From positions 1 through 45,481 of the forward strand of contig JAJFTP010000054.1 in assembly GCA_021372895.1 (NCBI GenBank): a stretch of 45,481 nucleotides of DNA, in the 5' to 3' direction. Positions 40,041 to 45,481 of the stretch are shown piece after piece. Positions within the stretch are counted from its first letter, which is position 1; every line of letters starts with the position of its first letter. Position numbers and translations under genes: made by a program. The stretch is from Synergistaceae bacterium (lineage in GTDB: Bacteria; Synergistota; Synergistia; Synergistales; Synergistaceae). The notes under the pieces were generated by a model. That model was given only the letters and a program-made list of their open reading frames with translations. It had not been told where the DNA came from and searched no databases.

Positions 40041-41108
40041 ATGTCGATATATGTAAAGATAAAAAAATCATTCGGAGATTTTGCGCTCGACGTGGAATTT
40101 GAGGCAGAAAATGATGTCCTTGCTCTGTTTGGCGCCTCCGGCTGCGGCAAGAGTATGACGCTTAAATGCATATCCGGCGTCGTGCGCCCTGATGAGGGTA
40201 GGATCATTGTAGACGGAGCCATTCTCTTCGATTCCAAAAAGAAAATAAACATACCTCCGCAGGACCGGCATGTCGGCTTGCTTTTCCAGAACTATGCGCT
40301 CTTTCCGAACATGACAGTCGAACAGAATATCATGTCGGTACTTGCGCGCGGGAAAAAATGCAGGAACAAAGGCGAACGTCTGCGCTCACTTATGGAGAGT
40401 TTCTACATAAACGGACTGGAACACCACTATCCTGTGCAGTTATCCGGCGGTCAGCAGCAGCGCGTCGCACTGGCGCGTATCTTAGCAAGCGATCCGTCGA
40501 TAATAATGCTTGACGAACCTCTCTCGGCACTTGACAGTTACCTGCGCTGGCAGCTTGAACAAGAGCTTGTGCAGTTGCTCGAAAGCTTCAGAGGCACAAC
40601 GCTTTATGTCTCGCATAACCGCGACGAAGTCTACCGCATTTGCGGGAAGGTCTGTGTCATGAACATGGGACATTCGGAGCGCGTATGCCCGGTAAGGGAT
40701 CTCTTCGAGGCCCCGCAGACACTCGCAGCAGCGATCCTCTCCGGCTGTAAGAACTATTCGAGGATAGAGCGTCTTAATGAAAACAGAGTTCGCGCCATTG
40801 ACTGGAATGTTGAACTGAAATGTGACAGAGTCGCGGATGATATCCGTTACATCGGTGTGCGTTCCCATTTTATCGTTCCTTGTGACGGTCGGGATGAAAA
40901 TGTCATCCGTTGCCGGGTACTGCGTGTGACGCAGGATGTCTTTTCATCAATATTCATTCTTCAGCCGGAGAATACAAATCCTTCCTGCAATTTCTCCCAC
41001 ATCCGCATAGAAACGCCAAAACGGCAGTCAGAGAATATCTGTGCCGGGGATAATATATTTGTAAAGATTCCGCCTCAAGACATATTATTATTGAAGAGGT
41101 CTTTCTGA
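40041..41108 (+). CDS. modC: Molybdate ABC transporter ATP-binding protein
   Basis: The 355-residue ATPase powers molybdate import with ModB. It has Walker A GASGCGKS (about residues 31-38), the Q-loop in LLFQNYALFPNMTV, the signature LSGGQQQRVALAR, Walker B IIMLDEPLSALD and the switch histidine in YVSHNRDEV. The C-terminal part (about 230-350) has TOBE/MOP-type strands that may sense molybdate; it is less conserved. It is the last gene of the operon and converges on the CBS-domain gene, with 62 bases between them and only a weak ACTG/CAGT stem. Confidence 0.94.
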   Translation: MSIYVKIKKSFGDFALDVEFEAENDVLALFGASGCGKSMTLKCISGVVRPDEGRIIVDGAILFDSKKKINIPPQDRHVGLLFQNYALFPNMTVEQNIMSVLARGKKCRNKGERLRSLMESFYINGLEHHYPVQLSGGQQQRVALARILASDPSIIMLDEPLSALDSYLRWQLEQELVQLLESFRGTTLYVSHNRDEVYRICGKVCVMNMGHSERVCPVRDLFEAPQTLAAAILSGCKNYSRIERLNENRVRAIDWNVELKCDRVADDIRYIGVRSHFIVPCDGRDENVIRCRVLRVTQDVFSSIFILQPENTNPSCNFSHIRIETPKRQSENICAGDNIFVKIPPQDILLLKRSF

Positions 41109-41170
41109 GCAGCTGACCGTACTGCTATATACAGTCTGTTTTGGCTTACACACCTTGGAGCGGTCTTCCG

Positions 41171-42457
41171 TCAATCCGCTATAGCCTCTTCTTGGCGTTC
41201 CTTTATATACTTCATACGCACCTGCAGGATCCTGTGTTTATGTACCTCAAGGACCTGTATGTCCCATGAGCCATAAGAAATGACCTGACCCTGCTTAGGG
41301 AAGTTGCCTGACAGCTCAAGGACCATTCCGGCCAGAGTGTCAACATCCTCGAAAGTCGTGTCGAAGGGATATTCCAGCGCTTCGGACAGCTCTTCTATAT
41401 TTACTTGCCCCTGTACAATGTATGTGTTTTCCGATTCCTTCATTATCTCCGGAGTTTCCGTGTCGTATTCGTCCTGTATATCCCCTACTATCTCTTCGAT
41501 CAGGTCCTCGAGGGTAATAAGTCCGGCTGTTCCGCCGTACTCGTCCACTACGATGGCGAGATGTGTCTTGTATTTCTTCATTGTGTCCAGGGCTTCGTCA
41601 GTTTTCATCGTTTCCGGGACAAATAGCGGGCTGCGCATCAGTTTGAGTATTGAGATTTTTTGCTCGCCGCTCAAAAGCGGCCCCAGAAGGTCTTTTGCGT
41701 AAAGTATGCCTATGATATTGTCAAGGTCTTCTTTGTAAACCGGTATGCGTGAATGGCCGCTTTTGAGAAATATCCTGACAGCTTCCTCCGCAGTGCCGTT
41801 TTCCTCGATCGCAGATATATCTATGCGGGGCTCCATGACCTCGCATACCCGCTTCTCCTCAAATGCTATTACGCTGTGTATCATCCTGCGTTCATCTTCT
41901 TCAAGTGCCCCTGCCGCGCCGCTTTCCGCGACGATCTGTTCTATTTCTTCCCGTGAGATCAGAGAACTGTATGAGACAAGATCCATTCCGATAACCTTTC
42001 CGATGACGCGAAGGGTCACAAGCAGAATCCATGTTATAGGTGCGATTATGAAACTGAAAAACTGCAGAAATGGCAGACTGAAAAGAAGGACGCTCTCTTT
42101 TTTTGCTATTGCTACATTTTTTGGAAGGATTTCACAGAAAACAACGATAAGTATGCTCATGACCGCTACAGCCAGCATGGGACCCAGAGAGCCGAAGAGC
42201 TTTATAGCCACAGATGTTGCAACGGCACTTGCCGCAATATTTACAAGATTATTTCCTATAAGGGTCACATTGACCGCCCTGGCTGTGTTGTTCGCCAGCC
42301 ACATGAAACCTTTCTTGCGATGTGGGTATTCATCAGATAATGCACGTAACTTTCCCTTGCCTGCCGCTGTTATCGACGTCTCAGTCGCGCTGAAATATAT
42401 GGACAGGATCAGCAAAACAGCCAGCAGAACAATACTGCCGGTTATGTCGGAACTCAC
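41171..42457 (-). CDS. Hemolysin-family/CorC-type transporter (DUF21, two CBS domains, CorC_HlyC)
   Basis: The product of about 428 residues has an N-terminal DUF21 membrane domain with four helices (about 1-185), two CBS domains (about 205-325: CEVMEPRIDISAI, then SRIPVYKEDLDNIIGILYAKDL and HLAIVVDEYGGTAGLITLEDL) and a C-terminal CorC_HlyC domain. Relatives are Mg2+ or Co2+ exporters of the CNNM/CorC group; 'hemolysin' is a historical name. Possible starts are TTG at 42463 and 42460 and GTG at 42457, all after one AGGAGG site. I use GTG. It lies far from corA, though both concern divalent metals. Confidence 0.9.
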   Translation of the reverse strand: MSSDITGSIVLLAVLLILSIYFSATETSITAAGKGKLRALSDEYPHRKKGFMWLANNTARAVNVTLIGNNLVNIAASAVATSVAIKLFGSLGPMLAVAVMSILIVVFCEILPKNVAIAKKESVLLFSLPFLQFFSFIIAPITWILLVTLRVIGKVIGMDLVSYSSLISREEIEQIVAESGAAGALEEDERRMIHSVIAFEEKRVCEVMEPRIDISAIEENGTAEEAVRIFLKSGHSRIPVYKEDLDNIIGILYAKDLLGPLLSGEQKISILKLMRSPLFVPETMKTDEALDTMKKYKTHLAIVVDEYGGTAGLITLEDLIEEIVGDIQDEYDTETPEIMKESENTYIVQGQVNIEELSEALEYPFDTTFEDVDTLAGMVLELSGNFPKQGQVISYGSWDIQVLEVHKHRILQVRMKYIKERQEEAIAD

Positions 42458-42539
42458 CAACAATCATCCTCCTTGGTTTTTGGGCGCTGCCACAAAAATA
42501 TACATCCACCCAAGCAAGCGTAGCATAGCATAATTTGAT

Positions 42540-42568
42540 GTATTATGCATATAACTGGTGATTGCCAA
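42540..42568 (-). promoter_or_regulatory. Promoter of the CorC-type gene
   Basis: On the minus strand TTGGCA (complement of 42563-42568) and TAATAC (complement of 42540-42545) are 17 bases apart, which gives a leader of about 75 bases before the start codon. Confidence 0.45.
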
Positions 42569-42601
42569 AGTATTTTTAACTACCGCAAAGATATGAAGTA
42601 A

Positions 42602-43828
42602 CTAGTCTTTTTTCTCTATATCGGGGAATATCGCTATGACCCTGTCCAATATACCGTTCAACTGTGCGATTGCTATGCCGTAGTTCGATATCGGCACACC
42701 CTCGGCTTCAGCCTTGATAAGCCTTGACATAAGCTGTTTACGTGTGAACATGCAGCCGCCGCAGTGAATTATCAGTGCGTAATCCCGGAGATTCGAAGAG
42801 AAGTCCAGCCCTGTTGCAATGTCAACCGTCAATCCCGGCCCCACCTTCTGACGCAGCCATCTGGGAAGTTTCTCGCGTCCTATGTCCTCGCGGAGAGGCG
42901 CGTGTGTGCATGCCTCGGCTATAAGGACTTTGTCGCTCTCCTTAAGATTTTCTATAGCACGTGCGCCCCGCACAAAAGTTGTGAGATCTCCCTTGCTGCG
43001 AGCCATTATTATAGAAAACGAAGTGAGCGGGACGGAGGAAGGAAGCAGATCGTTTACCTGCTTAAAGACCTGTGAGTCCGTTATTACCAGAGACGGAGGT
43101 TCTTTTAAAGAGTCGAGCAGGCGCGGTAGCTGATCTGCAGTAGCTGTCAGGGCAAGCCCGCTGTTGTCCAGAATGTCACGGATGACCTGCACCTGCGGCA
43201 GAATAAGCCTGCCCTTGGGTGCCTGTATATCCTGCGGTGCAACGAGAACAATTGCTGCCCCTGGTTTGAAGAGGTCCCCCACAAGAGTGGGGCTTTCGAA
43301 GTCAGTCGGTGCGCTCCGGACTATAGCCGAAAGAAGTTCCGCACGGCATGACCTGTCCATAGCGGACACGGCGACAAACGGGACAGAAAGCTCGTCGGAC
43401 AGACGTGTGCGCAGCGGCTCGATTATCTCTTCTGCGATCCTGTCAGTCTGGTTCAGGACACCTATAGTGACTATCTTTCGGATCCTCAGTTCCTCAAGCC
43501 ATGCCTTTTCTTCTTTTATATCGGCCGCATCCTGTGCCGGTATTACCAGCAGGGCAAGGTCCGTCCTGTCCATCATCTCTTTTGTGCGTGAGACACGCAG
43601 CTTGCCAAGGTCTCCCGTATCGTCAAGCCCCGCGGTATCGATAACTGCAATGGGGCCTATCGGAAAAAGCTCCATGCTCTTGATGACAGGATCTGTAGTG
43701 GTTCCTGCATGCTCGGAAACAAGAGCTGTGTTCTGCCCCGTCACAAGGTTGATAAGGCTGGATTTACCGGCGTTGCGTCTTCCGTAGAAACCTATGTGAA
43801 GTCTGTTTGCACGTGGAGTGTCCTGCAT
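42602..43828 (-). CDS. hydF: [FeFe]-hydrogenase H-cluster maturation GTPase HydF
   Basis: The 408-residue scaffold protein carries the diiron precursor made by HydE and HydG and delivers it to [FeFe]-hydrogenase. The GTPase domain (about 1-170) has the P-loop GRRNAGKSS, a GTTTDPV switch and DTAGLDD. The C-terminal cluster domain has the diagnostic iron-sulfur ligands C307-x-H309 (CTHAPLRED) and H355-C356-x-x-C359 (HCGGCMF). Neither HydE, HydG nor a hydrogenase gene is in the window. A good AGGAGG-type site precedes the ATG, and the TM1266-type regulator lies upstream. Confidence 0.96.
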   Translation of the reverse strand: MQDTPRANRLHIGFYGRRNAGKSSLINLVTGQNTALVSEHAGTTTDPVIKSMELFPIGPIAVIDTAGLDDTGDLGKLRVSRTKEMMDRTDLALLVIPAQDAADIKEEKAWLEELRIRKIVTIGVLNQTDRIAEEIIEPLRTRLSDELSVPFVAVSAMDRSCRAELLSAIVRSAPTDFESPTLVGDLFKPGAAIVLVAPQDIQAPKGRLILPQVQVIRDILDNSGLALTATADQLPRLLDSLKEPPSLVITDSQVFKQVNDLLPSSVPLTSFSIIMARSKGDLTTFVRGARAIENLKESDKVLIAEACTHAPLREDIGREKLPRWLRQKVGPGLTVDIATGLDFSSNLRDYALIIHCGGCMFTRKQLMSRLIKAEAEGVPISNYGIAIAQLNGILDRVIAIFPDIEKKD

Positions 43829-43963
43829 GTTGTCCTCCTTTTAATGTAACTTTGACCGATTGCCGCCTGTAAGTCCTTTGCGCGGTTTCGGCACCGGTTT
43901 TTTTAAGCAGCCCGTCCGGATGATCGGCTGTTTAAATCGAGATTATATTTTATGTATGCGCAG

Positions 43964-44212
43964 TTATTTTTTTGATACAGCTGCCTTAACTGTAACATCG
44001 GCAATTTTCCCCAACTGTCCGGTCAGAGCGCTGATCTCATCAGGAGTGCCGTCGAGCACGACAGAGATGACGTTAACACCTCGCTCCCTGTACGGGATGC
44101 CGAGCCTTCCGACGATCAGCCTGCCAAACTTATGCAGCACATCATTGACTTCATGAGCTGATGCCGCGTCCTCAATGATAATTGCTGCGACACCGATCTT
44201 CTTATCTTCCAT
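43964..44212 (-). CDS. Iron-only hydrogenase system regulator (TM1266 family, ACT-like)
   Basis: The 82-residue protein matches the small ACT-like family typified by TM1266 of Thermotoga, annotated as a putative iron-only hydrogenase system regulator: KKIGVAAIIIED, the middle block GRLGIPYRERGVNVISVVLDG and a final strand. Its biochemistry is unknown. The frame extends to 44251, but the ATG at 44212 gives the family start and follows a purine-rich site. It lies in front of hydF on the same strand with 135 bases between them, containing an AT-rich stretch that could hold a promoter. Confidence 0.88.
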   Translation of the reverse strand: MEDKKIGVAAIIIEDAASAHEVNDVLHKFGRLIVGRLGIPYRERGVNVISVVLDGTPDEISALTGQLGKIADVTVKAAVSKK

Positions 44213-44282
44213 TGAGAATACCGCCCCTCTCCATTCAACAGCGGAGTCCACGAATAAACCATTCCCGTTGCCGATCTTATCC

Positions 44283-44900
44283 CTATCCCTTCATGCCCAG
44301 AGATATTATAGTCGTGAATGCTTTTTCAGGTGTCATATCTATGTACTCCACAGATTCTTCGGGAAAGAAGAAGACCAGGCCTGTCGTAGGATTTGGTGAT
44401 GTGGGCACAAAGATAGTAGTGAGTATGCCGTCGTCCCGCATCTCTCTGTGTGTGACGAAACCGATTATATAGCCCTTGCCGCACGGAACTTTTGCCGTTC
44501 CGAGGTATCCGAGCTCGCCTCCGCCAGAAGTAAAGGTCTGCACCATGTCGCGGAATGTCATATACCATCCGCCGACGACAGGTATTCTTGAGATCCACTG
44601 TTCGATTACGCTGAACAGCCATTTTTCCCGCCGCCTGAGTTTTCTTCCTGTGTAGATGAGCAAGAATACAATAATTACAGATATTATAAATGTCGAACGG
44701 ATAGATTTTGTAAGCCCGAATATCATTCCGCCGACAGACTCCAACAGAAGCGTTATGTAGTAGAAGACGAAGATCAAGACAGCAAGTGGTATCAGCGTTA
44801 TACAGCCGAGGCAGAAATCGCGCCCGACCCTGCCGGCCAGTGATCTGAATGTCCTCCTTTCAGCCTCCGTGCCGTTGTTTTTCATTTTTTCCGAAGCCAT
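44283..44900 (-). CDS. DUF502-family membrane protein
   Basis: The 205-residue protein has two transmembrane helices (about 26-50 and 62-85) and a C-terminal soluble domain with the DUF502 (PF04367) blocks IPVVGGWYMTFRDMVQTF, GKGYIIGFVTHRE and TTIFVPTSPNPTTGLVFFFPEE. The family is widespread and without a settled role; some members affect membrane or motility processes. The frame extends to 44930, but the ATG at 44900 has GAGGTG seven bases ahead. It lies 70 bases before the TM1266-type gene and may be co-transcribed. Confidence 0.9.
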   Translation of the reverse strand: MASEKMKNNGTEAERRTFRSLAGRVGRDFCLGCITLIPLAVLIFVFYYITLLLESVGGMIFGLTKSIRSTFIISVIIVFLLIYTGRKLRRREKWLFSVIEQWISRIPVVGGWYMTFRDMVQTFTSGGGELGYLGTAKVPCGKGYIIGFVTHREMRDDGILTTIFVPTSPNPTTGLVFFFPEESVEYIDMTPEKAFTTIISLGMKG

Positions 44901-44966
44901 AAATAACACCTCACAACTTGTCAATTTCACTACATTTCGCTATGCTTAAAGCACGATACTTCCGAG

Positions 44967-45481
44967 ATGGAGGAATGCTTGTTGCTTTATTATCTGACCT
45001 TGTACATTGTCATGATATATTTTAACCTCTACCATCGTTTAACGGTAACGGGAAAAGAGAAAATTCCAAGAAACAGGGCTGTAATTGTTGCGTCAAATCA
45101 CGCAAGCTACCTTGACCCGCCGGTTGTCGGCTATGCATTTTATCCCGGACACCTGAAGTTTGTGGCATGGGAAAAACTTTTCCGAGTCCCCGTCTTTGGC
45201 ACTTATCTTCGAGCGATGGGTTCAGTGCCTGTTTCCCCTGATAACAAGAACAGCTCTGCAGCTCTCCTCAGAATAGTCATGGGATTTCTTGAACAGGGCT
45301 TCAGCGTATTTATCTGTCCAGAGGGTCATCGCACCGAAGACGGGACCCTCCAGCCGCTGGAGGGCGGTGTTGCAATAATGTCCCTCAAGACAGGAGCCCC
45401 TGTCATCCCTACCTGGGTCGGAGGTACATTCCGGGCACTTGCCCCGCATATGAAATTCCCGCGTCCGCGCAAGCTTTACGT
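44967..45481 (+). CDS. PlsC-like 1-acylglycerol-3-phosphate acyltransferase, partial (cut by window end)
   Basis: The frame is open from the ATG at 44967 to the window end, giving 171 residues. A short N-terminal hydrophobic helix (LLLYYLTLYIVMIYFNLY) is followed by the acyltransferase catalytic motif NHASYLDP (the H-x4-D motif), WEKLFRVPVFGTYLRAMG, and EGHRTEDG, which stands for the usual EGTRS motif. The enzyme acylates lysophosphatidate to phosphatidate at the membrane. The start is unsure: a TTG at 44979 or 44982 fits the GGAGG at 44969-44973 better than the ATG at 44967, which has no clear site. In Firmicutes-like orders it often stands near cmk and ispH. Confidence 0.9.
   Translation, partial: MEECLLLYYLTLYIVMIYFNLYHRLTVTGKEKIPRNRAVIVASNHASYLDPPVVGYAFYPGHLKFVAWEKLFRVPVFGTYLRAMGSVPVSPDNKNSSAALLRIVMGFLEQGFSVFICPEGHRTEDGTLQPLEGGVAIMSLKTGAPVIPTWVGGTFRALAPHMKFPRPRKLY

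Noticed and set aside
41745-42533. Plus-strand ORF of 262 codons across the CorC-type gene
   Set aside because: It is the mirror of a well-supported membrane/CBS protein; no family resemblance.
43870-43930. Hairpins between hydF and the TM1266-type gene as a terminator
   Set aside because: The stems are only 4-5 bp, and the T-run follows on the strand that carries no gene here.

Overview
The window reads as a chromosomal segment of a diderm, anaerobic bacterium, most likely a member of the Synergistota (inference; no 16S rRNA is present). The reasons are mixed. It has lipopolysaccharide-type envelope genes: a complete aminoarabinose (L-Ara4N) operon, an LpxB-like glycosyltransferase and the 3' end of an outer-membrane barrel gene. 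Its gene order is otherwise typical of Firmicutes: remB next to gyrB, and yugP-rsmB-PASTA-rpe. It has anaerobic functions: HydF, the TM1266-type hydrogenase regulator and citrate lyase. It also has a tripartite tricarboxylate transporter. No rRNA, tRNA, CRISPR array, insertion sequence or prophage was seen, and base and codon use look even across the window.

Layout. 1-4857 (+): end of a probable amidase gene, a GerMN-domain protein, rph, rdgB, secG, pncB, then rplM-rpsI with a structured leader and, directly after rpsI, a severed C-terminus of a beta-barrel protein. 4858-5513 has no protein gene; it holds a terminator, a promoter and a long structured leader for a CorA-type metal channel (5514-6470). 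6636-8803: a DMT exporter, ybaK, rnhA and a tiny Cys-rich ORF. 8823-17082 (-): an eight-gene operon in the order arnT-arnB-arnC-formyltransferase-decarboxylase-arnD-arnE/F-ugd. The two halves of enterobacterial ArnA are separate genes here. 17327-23103 (-): citD-citE-citF-tctC-tctB-tctA, coupling tricarboxylate uptake to citrate cleavage, with a divergent FCD-type GntR regulator at 23299. 24117-26253 (-): a C26 amidohydrolase, a MocA-like nucleotidyltransferase and yqeC, the last two known from selenium-dependent molybdenum hydroxylase systems. 26448-29457 (-): gpmA, gyrB, remB. 29561-33104: LpxB-like protein, small membrane protein, a second FCD regulator and a DegT aminotransferase. 33146-38086 (+): yugP, rsmB, a kinase-less PASTA protein, rpe, rodZ. 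38374-41108 (+): modABC. 41171-44900 (-): CBS-domain transporter, hydF, TM1266-type regulator, DUF502 protein. 44967 to the end (+): partial plsC-like acyltransferase.

How the parts fit together. The arn operon supplies every step from UDP-glucose to L-Ara4N-modified lipid A. The cit/tct operon forms a tricarboxylate catabolic unit under one promoter whose -10 box lies in a perfect palindrome. The modABC transporter and the mocA/yqeC pair both point to molybdenum enzymes encoded elsewhere.

The observations most worth checking are these: the PASTA protein that sits where Firmicutes carry the PASTA kinase; the unfused ArnA halves and single ArnE/F-type half-transporter; a citrate lyase acyl carrier protein whose attachment serine appears replaced; the outer-membrane-protein tail behind rpsI; the roughly 365-nt leader of corA; and hairpins placed just after the substrate-binding-protein gene in both transporter operons.
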